Of a stretch of DNA of 64,000 bases, positions 1-8,728 are shown in pieces. The position numbers and the translations under genes were made by a program. This DNA comes from Gordonia terrae (GTDB lineage Bacteria > Actinomycetota > Actinomycetes > Mycobacteriales > Mycobacteriaceae). A model generated the notes under the pieces. It saw only the letters and a program-made list of their open reading frames with translations. It had not been told where the DNA came from and searched no databases. The stretch covers positions 3,844,001 to 3,908,000 of the forward strand of contig NZ_CP016594.1 of NCBI RefSeq assembly GCF_001698225.1, in the 5' to 3' direction. Every line of letters starts with the position of its first letter. Within the stretch, counting starts at the first letter, position 1.

Positions 1-1004
1 TAGGCGGCCTTGTAATCACGGACGAACGACACGTTCGCCGGGTTGTCGACGGTCTGGTAGTAGTCCCACGCGACCAGCTGGCCCTCGATGTTGTCCACAC
101 CGATGCCGCCCACCTCCTCCTCGGCGATCGACACCGAGACGACGGGCATGGCCTGCGGGGTGAGCCCGACGTTCTTGTACTCACGGAAGAACGCCACGTT
201 GGAATCGCCGTTGAGAGTGTTGAACACGGCGTCGGCGTCGGCGGTGCGGACCTTGTTGACGATGGTCGAGAAGTCCGTCGAACCGAGCGGGGTGTAGTCC
301 TCGCCCTTGATCTCGATACCGTTGGCCTCGGCGTACGCCTTGATGACCCGGTTGGCGGTCTGTGGGAACACGTAGTCGCTACCGACCAGGTAGAGCGACT
401 TCACGCCCTCTTCTTTCAGGTACTCGAGCGCCGGCACGATCTGCTGATTCGTCGTCGCGCCGGTGTAGAAGATGTTCGGCGATGACTCGAGCCCCTCGTA
501 CTGCACCGGGTAGTAGAGCAGGGAGTTGTTGTCCTCGAAGACGGGCAGCATGGCCTTGCGGCTCGACGAGGTCCAGCCGCCGAACACTGCTGCGACACAG
601 TCGCTGGAGATCAGCTTCTCGGCCTTCTCGGCGAAGATCGTCGGCTCGGAGGCGCCGTCCTCGCCGATGAGCTGCACCTGCTTGCCCAGGACACCGCCGT
701 TGTCGTTGATCTGATCGACGGCGAGCTTGATCGAGTCACGAACGGTGACCTCGGAGATCGCCATCGTTCCCGACAGCGAGTTCAGCGACCCGACCTTGAT
801 GGTGTCGCCGGAGGTGTCGACGCACGATTGCGCATTCGACGCCGATTCCTCGCTGGCCGAGCTGCCGCAGGCACTGAGGACCAGTGCCACCGCGGAGAGG
901 GCCGCGGGGACGAGAATGCCGTACCGCCGCCCGCGTGACCGGGTGGTGGTGGGCGGCGGGGTGTCGGCCGGCAGGGAGCCGGACGGCAACGGAACAGACG
1001 GCAT
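1..1004 (-). CDS. urtA: Urea ABC transporter substrate-binding lipoprotein UrtA (3' end cut by window)
   Basis: Extracytoplasmic binding protein that delivers urea to the UrtBCDE ABC importer. The start is the ATG at 1004, preceded by a GAAAGG-type ribosome binding site. An Arg-rich N-terminus leads into a hydrophobic stretch and a lipobox ending at Cys46 (LVLSAC), so it should be a membrane-anchored lipoprotein. The mature part begins with [17 protein letters not shown], and [18 protein letters not shown] follows, both typical of the UrtA branch of the periplasmic-binding-protein type 1 fold. About 334 of the usual 410-430 residues are present; the C-terminus and any urtBCDE genes lie left of the window. 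Identification is strong on residue pattern. Confidence 0.93.
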   Translation of the reverse strand, partial: MPSVPLPSGSLPADTPPPTTTRSRGRRYGILVPAALSAVALVLSACGSSASEESASNAQSCVDTSGDTIKVGSLNSLSGTMAISEVTVRDSIKLAVDQINDNGGVLGKQVQLIGEDGASEPTIFAEKAEKLISSDCVAAVFGGWTSSSRKAMLPVFEDNNSLLYYPVQYEGLESSPNIFYTGATTNQQIVPALEYLKEEGVKSLYLVGSDYVFPQTANRVIKAYAEANGIEIKGEDYTPLGSTDFSTIVNKVRTADADAVFNTLNGDSNVAFFREYKNVGLTPQAMPVVSVSIAEEEVGGIGVDNIEGQLVAWDYYQTVDNPANVSFVRDYKAA

Positions 1005-1149
1005 CGGCGGAGCCTTTCTCACTACGTCACTGGTCCACTCAGGTGGGGGCACGACGAACACGCGGCTGTCACCGCTTGACCCCCGATGAGATACGCGCCG
1101 CAACAAAGCTTGCGATCTGGCGTATGGGGGGTAAACGTATTTTGACTTT

Positions 1150-1162
1150 GTTACACCGGCGT
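1150..1162. promoter_or_regulatory. Possible GlnR-type site upstream of urtA
   Basis: The 279-bp gap upstream of urtA contains, on the urtA strand, AC-N9-AC (gene-strand ACgccggtgtaAC), the loose core reported for mycobacterial GlnR nitrogen-regulator boxes. Urea uptake genes are commonly under nitrogen control. The motif is short and could occur by chance. No other strong signal was seen in this gap. Confidence 0.25.
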
Positions 1163-1283
1163 GACGTGAGATGAATTCGATGTTTCTGCTTCCGGACGCG
1201 TCACCGCAGCCGAGTTCCGCTGAATCCCGTTGGCCTCATTGACGATTCAGAGAGGCCCAGTTTGACACAAGGACCCACAGGCG

Positions 1284-2330
1284 CTAGTGGGCGAATGAGG
1301 CCTCGACGTCGGCGCGGGTACGCTCGGGGTCGGATCCGAGCTCATATCGCGGAAGAGTGTGCGGCACAGTGGTCCCCCGCGCCACGCGGCGGCGCGCGGC
1401 CGCGAACTCCGGCGCCTCCCCCATCGTGAGATGCGCCGAGTTGATGATGCTCCACACCGCACTCCGGCGCGCACGCCGCTCGATCGGATTGGGCGCCCGA
1501 TACATGATCAGCTGTTTCGCCCAGCGCGGCATCGTGTCACGGATCGCCCAGTCCACGGCACCCTGGGCCGGGTTGCGCACATTCAGCCCGGTCGCCATCG
1601 CATTGCCGTGCGTCAGAGCCAGTTTCGGCAGATACTCCTCGAGACAGGTGAGGGTGTCGGCCTTGGTCGTCGGCAGATCGGTACCACCGAGCGCATGGCC
1701 GACCCGGACGAATTCCCGGTAGTAGGCGTCGAGCTCGCCACCGCGCAGCGGCTGCGGGTGGTAGATCTCGTGTGCGGTCGCGATGCCCCAGACCACCGTC
1801 GCGTAGTTCCACCGCAACCAGGACGGGTCGTCGGCGTCGTAGGCCGCCCCGTCGGGGCGGACGCCCTTGATGGTGTGGTGCATCGCGCGAACCGTTCGTG
1901 CCAATCGTTCGGCGGACTCGGTGGACCCGTATGCGGTTCCCATGAAAAATGCCAGCGAGTGCCCGAGCCTGGTCATGGCACCGTCGGGATCGATGGACAG
2001 GGTCGGGGTACCGTCCTCCCGTCGCCGGACCAGCCGCGAATGGTGTACGCCCATCCAGAAGATGCTCGGGTCCAGACGTTCGAGGTACGACGCGCACTGG
2101 AGACCGAAGATGAGTGCCGGGGTGTGCGAGTGGACGTACCAGGTCGCGCTGTCCGGCCCGAACCAACCGGGGTCTCCGGCGGGGTTCTCGAAGTCCATTC
2201 CGCGGAAGAACTTCGCACGCACGTGGGCGTCGAACTTGCCGTTGAGCCAGGACCCGACGAACTCGTGCGGGAGCCGGACGGGGACCCGGTCGGTGGACGG
2301 CAGCCGGAGGGGAGCCAGGGACACAGTCAT
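1284..2330 (-). CDS. MpaB/DUF2236 family oxygenase-like protein
   Basis: 348 aa member of the DUF2236 family (rubber oxygenase Lcp / MpaB type, usually b-type haem proteins). Family signatures are GPDSATWYVHSHTPALIFG near residues 58-76, the HHSR segment soon after, and MHHTIKGVRPDG near 150. The segment that in most relatives reads W-V-H-A-T appears here as WNYAT, so a His common in the family is Tyr; haem binding should not be assumed. The gene is divergent from a TetR regulator at 2446, which may control it. Its natural substrate cannot be told from the sequence. Confidence 0.8.
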   Translation of the reverse strand: MTVSLAPLRLPSTDRVPVRLPHEFVGSWLNGKFDAHVRAKFFRGMDFENPAGDPGWFGPDSATWYVHSHTPALIFGLQCASYLERLDPSIFWMGVHHSRLVRRREDGTPTLSIDPDGAMTRLGHSLAFFMGTAYGSTESAERLARTVRAMHHTIKGVRPDGAAYDADDPSWLRWNYATVVWGIATAHEIYHPQPLRGGELDAYYREFVRVGHALGGTDLPTTKADTLTCLEEYLPKLALTHGNAMATGLNVRNPAQGAVDWAIRDTMPRWAKQLIMYRAPNPIERRARRSAVWSIINSAHLTMGEAPEFAAARRRVARGTTVPHTLPRYELGSDPERTRADVEASFAH

Positions 2331-2445
2331 CTACAGACCTTCCGCTCGGGGCGACCATCGGTCACCGTCGTGTCCAGACTAGCCCTTTGGCTACGGGTGT
2401 GACCAGATCCGGTACGGCCGGGTCACGGCCGACTATGGTGAGACG

Positions 2446-3051
2446 ATGTCATCACCGACCCGCTGGGCGGGCGTACCGCTCGCGGACCGCCGCGCAGAGC
2501 GCAGATCCGACCTGATCGCGGCCGCCTTCGACATCTTCGGGGGCGTCGGCGTCGAGTCCGAGCTGTCGGTCCGCTCCGTGTGCCGGCACTGCGGCTTCAA
2601 CACCCGATACTTCTACGAGAGCTTCGCCGACACCGACGAGCTGCTCGGAGCCGTCTACGACGCCACCGCCGCAGAGCTCGGCGCGGTGGTCATGGCGGCG
2701 ATGGCCGACGCAGAGCCCGCGGTCCGGTCACGCACTCGAGCGGGTATCCGCGCGGTCCTCGGGCACGCATCCTCCGACCCCCGCCGCGGTCGCGTGTTGT
2801 TCACCGCGGGGGTGACCAATCCTGTTCTCGCCCAACGGCGCGCCGAGACCCAGGCGATGCTGCGCGACATGGCGTTCGCCGAGGCCGACGCCCTGGACAC
2901 CGATCGGCTCACCAGCCGGGTACGAGCCGCCGTCTTCACCGGCGCCATGGCCGAGCTGGTGCAGCAGTTCTTGGCCGGCAGCCTGGGCGACGACCTCGAC
3001 CGCGTCGTCGACGAGGCGATGGCCACCCTGCTACCCACCCGGACCTCGTAG
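2446..3051 (+). CDS. TetR family transcriptional regulator
   Basis: 201 aa one-component repressor. The N-terminal helix-turn-helix spans about residues 18-65, with RRSDLIAAAFDIFGGVGVE followed by the recognition region CRHCGFNTRYFYESF. The C-terminal helical ligand-binding half has no recognisable specificity. The DUF2236 gene is transcribed away from it across a 115-bp gap, so autoregulation and control of that neighbour is the simplest reading. It is convergent with the MFS gene ending at 3081. Confidence 0.88.
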   Translation: MSSPTRWAGVPLADRRAERRSDLIAAAFDIFGGVGVESELSVRSVCRHCGFNTRYFYESFADTDELLGAVYDATAAELGAVVMAAMADAEPAVRSRTRAGIRAVLGHASSDPRRGRVLFTAGVTNPVLAQRRAETQAMLRDMAFAEADALDTDRLTSRVRAAVFTGAMAELVQQFLAGSLGDDLDRVVDEAMATLLPTRTS

Positions 3052-3080
3052 CAACGATCCGCGCCGTGGGCGCACTGTCG

Positions 3081-4358
3081 CTACGGGATCGAGGTTCCGA
3101 GGCGTGTCATGAGACCACGATCGAGGGCACGGATCATGATGAGGCACCCGAGTCCGGACAGGACCAGCCCGGTCGCGAAGATCGCCGGGAATCCGAAGAG
3201 GTCGCCCACGATGCCCGCGGCGAATCCGGCCGCGCCCTGCACTCCGACCACCGCGCAGGCGAACAACGTGTAATCGCTGCCCTCATAACCCTTCTGGCAG
3301 GCGTCCATCATCAGCGTGAACACCGCGACCGTCGCCGCCCCGCCAAGGACGTGCTCGGCGAGACTGGCCGTGACCACGAGCCAGAAGCCGCCGACCCCCA
3401 TCGACGCCACCAGATACAGGCCGAGACTGAGCGTCTGGGTGACCCCGCCGACGAGCAGCGCGTGCCGCCGGCCGTAGGTGTAGGCGAGCCACCCGCCCAG
3501 CGCCGCCCCGCCGAGTGCCCCGGCCGACGACAGCGCACCTTCGACAAGCGCGATCTGCCCCAGGGTGAGCCCGATGTCGGACATGAACGGACCGACGAGC
3601 GCCGACGCCATCGAGTTGCCGAACTTGAAGGCGCCGACGACGAGGATGAAGGCGATCACGCCGGGGCGTCGGAGCCGCGACGCCCACCCCGTCAGCAGCA
3701 AGGCAGGTGACACCGACCTCGGCTGCCCGGGCGTCGCATCACCCCGGCGCGGCCCGGGGTCACGGGCGAGGAGCCACACCCCGACGGTGACCGCGAACAG
3801 CAGCACCGACATCACGACGAAGAGGGCACGCCACCCGGCGAGGGAGAACAACCAGAGAAGTCCGCCGCCGCCGGCGATCATGCCGATCCGATAGGCGCCC
3901 ACTTGGATTCCGTTGCCCAGACCACGCTGTCGCGGCTCGAGCATCGACACGGCGAGGCCGTCGGTCGCGATGTCCTGCGTCGCCGAGAGCAGGTTGATGA
4001 CGGCGATTCCCACCAGGAGCCAGACCAGGGTCCCGGACAGGTCGAGACATGCCAGGACGAGCGCGACGACCGCCGACGACAACTGCAGCGCGAGCAGCCA
4101 TCTGCGTCGGGTGCCGTAGGCGTCGACGTAGGGCGCCCACAGGAACTTCAGGCCCCACGGCGCGAACAGCAGTCCGTAGACGCTGATCTGCGTCAGTGAG
4201 TAGCCCTCCTCGCGGAGGATGACGGGTATCGCCTGGCTGAAGAACCCATAGGGCAGACCCTGCGCGAAGTAGAGAACGGTGAGCAGCACCAGGGTGCCGA
4301 CAGCGAGCCCGGAGCGCGGAGTCGACATGGACCGCGGAGTCGACATGGGTGACATCAT
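3081..4358 (-). CDS. MFS transporter, AmpG/RhtX-like
   Basis: 425 aa integral membrane protein with about 12 hydrophobic helices. The opening (YFAQGLPYGFFSQAIPVIL) and the following PWGLKFLWAPYVDAYGTRRRW loop resemble the AmpG/acetyl-CoA/siderophore-importer branch of the major facilitator superfamily. The start is uncertain: four in-frame ATGs lie in the first 11 codons because a short stretch encoding SMSTPRS is duplicated (the 16-bp repeat CGCGGAGTCGACATGG on the plus strand). No clear ribosome binding site separates them. The substrate is unknown and the neighbours give no hint. Confidence 0.82.
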   Translation of the reverse strand: MMSPMSTPRSMSTPRSGLAVGTLVLLTVLYFAQGLPYGFFSQAIPVILREEGYSLTQISVYGLLFAPWGLKFLWAPYVDAYGTRRRWLLALQLSSAVVALVLACLDLSGTLVWLLVGIAVINLLSATQDIATDGLAVSMLEPRQRGLGNGIQVGAYRIGMIAGGGGLLWLFSLAGWRALFVVMSVLLFAVTVGVWLLARDPGPRRGDATPGQPRSVSPALLLTGWASRLRRPGVIAFILVVGAFKFGNSMASALVGPFMSDIGLTLGQIALVEGALSSAGALGGAALGGWLAYTYGRRHALLVGGVTQTLSLGLYLVASMGVGGFWLVVTASLAEHVLGGAATVAVFTLMMDACQKGYEGSDYTLFACAVVGVQGAAGFAAGIVGDLFGFPAIFATGLVLSGLGCLIMIRALDRGLMTRLGTSIP

Positions 4359-4407
4359 GCCGCACGTCGTGCCGGCCGGTCGGCTCTCATCTGTTCGCGA
4401 GCGGCGG

Positions 4408-4917
4408 CTAGTTGCTCGCGCGTTTCGTGAAGGGTGCCGATGCCTTTCGCGGCGAGGTCCCGGGCCGAGGCCGGTACCCGCTGACGATGGACATCCGGTT
4501 GAACGCGTTGATGGTCACCGCCGCCCAGATCAGGACCGCGGTCTGCTCGGTGTCGAGGATGTCCGTCGCCCGGTCGTAGGCCAGGTCGGCGGCGTCGTGG
4601 GCGGGTAGCTCGGTGACCAGTTCGGCGATCTCGAGAGCGGCCTGTTCGACGTCGTCGTAGAGGTCCGGTGCATCGCGCCACCCGGCGATGACGTCGATCT
4701 GCTGCGTCGACAGACCCGCGGAACGGCCCAGTTGCGCATGGAGATCCATACAGTAGGCGCAGCCGTTGATCTGCGAGCACCGCAGATTGACCAGCTCGAC
4801 GAGTGACCGACTCAACCCGATCGATTCGGCGGCCGCCGCGACCTCGGCCGACACCGCGATCAGCTTCCGGTAGACCTGCGGTGTGGTCTTGTCGATTCGC
4901 ACCCGTTGCGCAGGCAT
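4408..4917 (-). CDS. Carboxymuconolactone decarboxylase / AhpD-like protein
   Basis: 169 aa protein with the AhpD core motif CAYCMDLH (Cys53, Cys56, His60), a CxxC plus His arrangement used by alkylhydroperoxidase-like proteins for thiol-based peroxide reduction. The segment DVIAGWRDAPDLYDDVEQAAL is typical of the family. The start at 4917 is the first ATG in homologous sequence; the open frame continues far upstream but only as a shadow of the opposite-strand gene. Lies head-to-head with the DUF2339 gene at 5020. Probably a small redox or detoxification enzyme; substrate unknown. Confidence 0.85.
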   Translation of the reverse strand: MPAQRVRIDKTTPQVYRKLIAVSAEVAAAAESIGLSRSLVELVNLRCSQINGCAYCMDLHAQLGRSAGLSTQQIDVIAGWRDAPDLYDDVEQAALEIAELVTELPAHDAADLAYDRATDILDTEQTAVLIWAAVTINAFNRMSIVSGYRPRPGTSPRKASAPFTKRASN

Positions 4918-5019
4918 GGGCCAACAGTAGCCGTCCGGGAGCCGGCTCCCGCGAAGTCCCCACGTCGTCTGGGTAGGACTACTCATCCATGCCGGGACGC
5001 CACGGGTCATCGTCGAACC

Positions 5020-7086
5020 ATGACCTCTTCCAGCAGCATGTTCGGCGGCGCTCCCGGCACTGCCACGCTCGCCCGGATCTCCTCCGAGTTCGAGGCGATC
5101 GCCCGCCAGATGTCCACCGTGTCCGAGGAATTCGCCGAACTCCAACGCATCGCCATGCGGCCGGAAGAGCCGGCCCCCGACGGCACCACCGCGCCACAAC
5201 CAGCCCCAGCGGCGGCGTCCCGCGGACTGACCCCGCCGATGGTGACCTCGACTTCTCCGCATGCCACGAGACCCCCACTCGTGCCCCCGTCCCGTCCCTG
5301 GCCCCCGGCGCCGCCCGTCGCGCCCCAGCACCGGATCGCGACCGCGCCCCCGATGCCACCGGCTTCTGCCGCACTCCCCCCGATGCCGCGACCGACCGCC
5401 ACGCCCGGATTTCGTCCACCCGCATCGCCGGTCCCTCCGGTCATCCAGCCTCCTCGACCGCCGGGGCCGTCGATGTCCGAACGGATCGGCGCCGCCGCCG
5501 AACGCGGACTGATCGGCAAGATCCTCGCGACCGCAGGCGTCGGTGTGACCCTCGTCGGCGTCGCACTCCTCCTCGTCCTGGCCGCACAAGCCGGAATCCT
5601 CCGCCCGGAGTTCCGCGTCGCCGGCGGGGCGGTCCTCGCGGCGGCACTCATCGCCGGTGGGATGTGGCTGCGCGGCCGGAGCGATGGTCGGATCGGCGCC
5701 ATCGCCCTGACGGCCACCGGCATCGCGGCCGGGTACCTCGACGTCCTGGCCGCGACCAAGATCTACGAGTGGCTGCCGATCGTGCCCGGACTCGGCGTCG
5801 CCGGACTCGTCGCGGCGGGTGGTCTCGTCTTGGCCCACCGTTGGCGCAGCGAACATCTCGGCCTGCTCGTCGTGGTGCCGCTGATCGTCCTGGCCCCGGT
5901 TCTCACCGGTGGACTCGACACCACCTTGATCGCATTCATGGTGGTGCTCTGCGCCGCGTCGGCGTGGGTCCAGTTCGGCCGTGACTGGATCTGGCTGCAT
6001 GCCGTCCGTCTGGCGGCACCCACGATCCCACTCACCCTGGTCGGGCTCTTCGGCCTTGCCGGGTGGAGTGCGCCCGGAAGCTCCGACCCGGTCTTCGCCG
6101 CCGCGGTCACCGTGGTCGTCGTCCTCGGCGTCGGCGGCGCGCTCATCGCGATGCCCACCACCGAGTTCCGGGAGGTCCTGGCGGGCCTCGCGAGTGCGAC
6201 GACCATCCCGGCACTCTTCGCCGGCACGGCGATGCACCTACCCGGCGCGGTCATCCTGCAGACCTCCCTCGCCCTGGCCCTCATCGGCACCGTGTTGGTC
6301 GGCTCGGGACTCACGGGTTCGGGCGCCGTCACTCGTGTCATGCCCGACTCTGTCGCCCAGATCTGGTCCGCCACCGCGCTTCTCCTGCTGTTCGTCGCAG
6401 TGCTCGTGACCTTCGACGGGACCGTGGCGGTCGCCGTGCTGCTGGGGTTGGCCACGGTGACCGGCCTCGTCGCCCGGACGTGGTCGACGACCTCGCGTGT
6501 CCTCCTCGCCGGCAGTTCGGTCATCTGGGCGATCGGTTTCGCCGCCCTCCTCGACGCAGCGCCGCCGTACGTGCTCGCCGACGCCGACCTCATCGGACGC
6601 GACGCGAACCTGGAGATCGTTGTCGCGAGCCTGTTCGCTGCTGTGGGCGCACTCATCCTGGCCGCGGGTTGGGCGCGCCTGACCGACGAGAGAGTCTCTC
6701 GCGCAGCCCACATCGCGGCGGGGGTGGTCGTCGTCTACGCGCTCACCGCGATCAGCGTGACCGCCGGTGTGCTCGTCGGTGGGCCCGACGGATTCCTGGC
6801 CGGACACGTGCTGGCGACCACCTGCTGGATGGCCCTCGCCGGCGCCGCACTCGCGTATGCCCGACGACGTGGCGGCGCGGCGCGCACCGCCGCGGTCACC
6901 GGCGGTCTGGTCCTCGTCGCCGCGGCGATGGCCAAGCTGTTCCTGTTCGACCTGGCCACCCTCGACGGCATCTTCCGAGTGATCGTGTTCATCGTGACCG
7001 GACTCATCCTGCTCGGACTGGGCGCCTGGTACGCACGCGCCCTGCAGGGCGACCCGGTCGAACCGGATTCGGCTACAGCCGTGTGA
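5020..7086 (+). CDS. DUF2339 family polytopic membrane protein
   Basis: 688 aa. The N-terminus (about residues 1-160) is soluble, first weakly coiled (EFEAIARQMSTVSEEFAELQ) then very Pro/Ala-rich. From about residue 160 there are some 16-20 closely spaced hydrophobic helices to the C-terminus. The first helix region GKILATAGVGVTLVGVALLL and GIAAGYLDVLAATKIYEW match the DUF2339 membrane family. The start is the ATG at 5020; an upstream in-frame extension is low-complexity and unlikely. A strong bidirectional terminator follows. Molecular function is not known for the family. Confidence 0.8.
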   Translation: MTSSSSMFGGAPGTATLARISSEFEAIARQMSTVSEEFAELQRIAMRPEEPAPDGTTAPQPAPAAASRGLTPPMVTSTSPHATRPPLVPPSRPWPPAPPVAPQHRIATAPPMPPASAALPPMPRPTATPGFRPPASPVPPVIQPPRPPGPSMSERIGAAAERGLIGKILATAGVGVTLVGVALLLVLAAQAGILRPEFRVAGGAVLAAALIAGGMWLRGRSDGRIGAIALTATGIAAGYLDVLAATKIYEWLPIVPGLGVAGLVAAGGLVLAHRWRSEHLGLLVVVPLIVLAPVLTGGLDTTLIAFMVVLCAASAWVQFGRDWIWLHAVRLAAPTIPLTLVGLFGLAGWSAPGSSDPVFAAAVTVVVVLGVGGALIAMPTTEFREVLAGLASATTIPALFAGTAMHLPGAVILQTSLALALIGTVLVGSGLTGSGAVTRVMPDSVAQIWSATALLLLFVAVLVTFDGTVAVAVLLGLATVTGLVARTWSTTSRVLLAGSSVIWAIGFAALLDAAPPYVLADADLIGRDANLEIVVASLFAAVGALILAAGWARLTDERVSRAAHIAAGVVVVYALTAISVTAGVLVGGPDGFLAGHVLATTCWMALAGAALAYARRRGGAARTAAVTGGLVLVAAAMAKLFLFDLATLDGIFRVIVFIVTGLILLGLGAWYARALQGDPVEPDSATAV

Positions 7087-7098
7087 CTCTGCCGAACA

Positions 7099-7137
7099 GT
7101 ATGACGTCGTGCCCGGAATGCGGGCACGACGTCATAC
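7099..7137. terminator. Bidirectional terminator hairpin
   Basis: A perfect 17-bp inverted repeat (7099-7115 and 7121-7137, arms containing ATGACGTCGTGCCCG) with a 5-nt GAATG loop sits between the convergent DUF2339 and FNT genes, 12 bp after one stop and 15 bp after the other. There is no long T tract, as is usual in actinobacteria. Confidence 0.85.
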
Positions 7138-7152
7138 GGCTGGGCGTCGGAA

Positions 7153-8022
7153 CTACGCGGTCGTCGTGCGGACCGGCGCGGCCACGTCGACCTCGGTCGT
7201 CGCGTCGTGGGCGGGCGGCCGACGATCCGGCGCGGTCCGCACATGCGTCAGGTACAGCGTCAACCCGACGAAGGTGAGCCCGCCGACGAGATTGCCGATC
7301 ACCGTGGGGATCTCGTTCCAGACCAGGTAGTCGGCGATCGAGAAGTCGCCACCGAGCATGAGGCCCGACGGGAAGAGGAACATGTTGACGATCGAGTGCT
7401 CGAAGCCCATGTAGAAGAACAGCATGATGGGCATCCACATACCGATCACCTTGCCGGGCAACGATGTCGACATCAGGGCGGCGACCACGCCGGTGGACAC
7501 CATCCAGTTGCACAGCACCCCGCGGATGAACAGGGTCAGCATGCCGGCCGCCCCGTGCTCGGCGTATCCGACGGTCCGGCTGTGACCGATCTCGCCGAGC
7601 TGCCGGCCCACTTCATCGGGTGCGACGCTGAACCCGTAGGTCAAGATGACCGCCATCATGACCGCCACCAGGAAGGCGCCGAGGAAGTTCCCGAGGAACA
7701 CCAGACCCCAGTTGCGCAACATCGACCGCACGGTCACGCCTCGGCGCTTGTCCAGTAGTGCCAGCGGCACCAGCGTGAACACGCCGGTGAGCAGATCGAA
7801 TCCCATCAGATAGAGCAGGATGAAGCCGACCGGGAACAACACCGCCCCGAGCAGCGGCTCACCGGTGCGCACGGTCACCGTCACCGCGAAGGCCGCGGCC
7901 AGAGCCAGGATCGCGCCGGCCATGAACGCTCTGATCAGCGTGTCGCGGGTGGACATGAACGCCTTCGACTCGCCGGCGTCGACCATCTTCACCGCGAATT
8001 CGGACGGTTTCACATAGGACAT
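7153..8022 (-). CDS. Formate/nitrite transporter (FNT) family channel
   Basis: 289 aa membrane protein of the FocA/NirC/HSC pentameric anion-channel family, which passes small monovalent anions such as formate, nitrite or hydrosulfide. Six hydrophobic helices are visible. The helix-breaking segments GNFLGAFLVA and FEHSIVNMFLFPSGLMLG, with CNWMVSTGVV, are characteristic. The start at 8022 is chosen because GAGGAG lies 7 nt upstream (gaggagaaccacATG). It is divergent from the cyanase gene, so the shared intergenic region may co-regulate import of an anion and its breakdown; transport of cyanate, nitrite or bicarbonate would all fit, but this is inference. Confidence 0.88.
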   Translation of the reverse strand: MSYVKPSEFAVKMVDAGESKAFMSTRDTLIRAFMAGAILALAAAFAVTVTVRTGEPLLGAVLFPVGFILLYLMGFDLLTGVFTLVPLALLDKRRGVTVRSMLRNWGLVFLGNFLGAFLVAVMMAVILTYGFSVAPDEVGRQLGEIGHSRTVGYAEHGAAGMLTLFIRGVLCNWMVSTGVVAALMSTSLPGKVIGMWMPIMLFFYMGFEHSIVNMFLFPSGLMLGGDFSIADYLVWNEIPTVIGNLVGGLTFVGLTLYLTHVRTAPDRRPPAHDATTEVDVAAPVRTTTA

Positions 8023-8275
8023 GTGGTTCTCCTCGAACTCTCCAGTTGTCGGGCCCCATCGAACCGAGGTCACATGTCCGTCCGGTGTCATCGACGATTC
8101 GTCCTGTTACACCGCGCTCACTCGCGTCACCTCGCCGTGTGAAGTGCCGGTCACGCCTTGCCGTCCGGCCATATGTCGTTCGTGTGAACACTGCCGGATG
8201 TCGCTGCCTCGACTTGGCATCGCGCGTGCCGATGGGCAATGTGGGTGCGGTCCAACACTATCGACGGAGATGATG

Positions 8276-8728
8276 ATGACCACCCCGATCATGCCGAAAA
8301 CCGATGCCGCAGAGCTCATCAACGCCGCACGGATACGCCAGGGACTCACGTGGGCGACGATTGCCGACAAGATCGACGCCCCGCTGGTGTGGACCGTTGC
8401 GGCACTGCTGGGCAAGCATCCGGTCCCGCCCGCGAAGGCGACCGCCGTGGTCGAGTTGCTCGGACTCGGCGAAGGTGTGGCGGAGAGCCTGCGGCAGCAA
8501 CCCACGCGGACGCCCGACGAGGCGGCGGCGAACGATCCCACCATCTACCGCTTCCACGAGGCGATCGACGTCTACGGACCCGCGCTCAAGGAGCTCATCC
8601 ACGAGGAGTTCGGCGACGGCATCATGAGCGCCATCAACTTCAAGATCGGCTTCGAGCGACGGTCCGACCCCAACGGCGACCGGGTGGTCGTGACCTTCGA
8701 CGGCAAGTTCCTCGACTACAACTGGTGA
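8276..8728 (+). CDS. cynS: Cyanate hydratase (cyanase)
   Basis: 150 aa. Catalyses bicarbonate-dependent conversion of cyanate to carbon dioxide and carbamate, which decays to ammonia, detoxifying cyanate and yielding nitrogen. The N-terminal helical domain is followed by the C-terminal catalytic domain; the active-site trio is at Arg92, Glu95 and Ser118 (YRFHEAIDVYG and GDGIMSAINFK), matching Arg96/Glu99/Ser122 of the E. coli enzyme. Three ATGs stand in a row (8270, 8273, 8276); GGAG at 8265 favours the third. Its 3' end overlaps the convergent pucR-type gene by 13 bp. Confidence 0.95.
   Translation: MTTPIMPKTDAAELINAARIRQGLTWATIADKIDAPLVWTVAALLGKHPVPPAKATAVVELLGLGEGVAESLRQQPTRTPDEAAANDPTIYRFHEAIDVYGPALKELIHEEFGDGIMSAINFKIGFERRSDPNGDRVVVTFDGKFLDYNW

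Noticed and set aside
2380..2393. TAGCC-CTTT-GGCTA palindrome in the TetR/DUF2236 intergenic region
   Set aside because: Arms of only 5 bp; considered as a TetR operator but too short and ungapped to support without binding data or conservation.
1359..2402. 347-codon plus-strand open frame
   Set aside because: Antisense shadow of the DUF2236 gene.
4918..6237. Long minus-strand open frame extending the AhpD-like gene upstream to over 600 codons
   Set aside because: The extension is Arg/Gly/Asp-rich low-complexity sequence antisense to the DUF2339 gene; the AhpD-like protein begins cleanly at the ATG at 4917.
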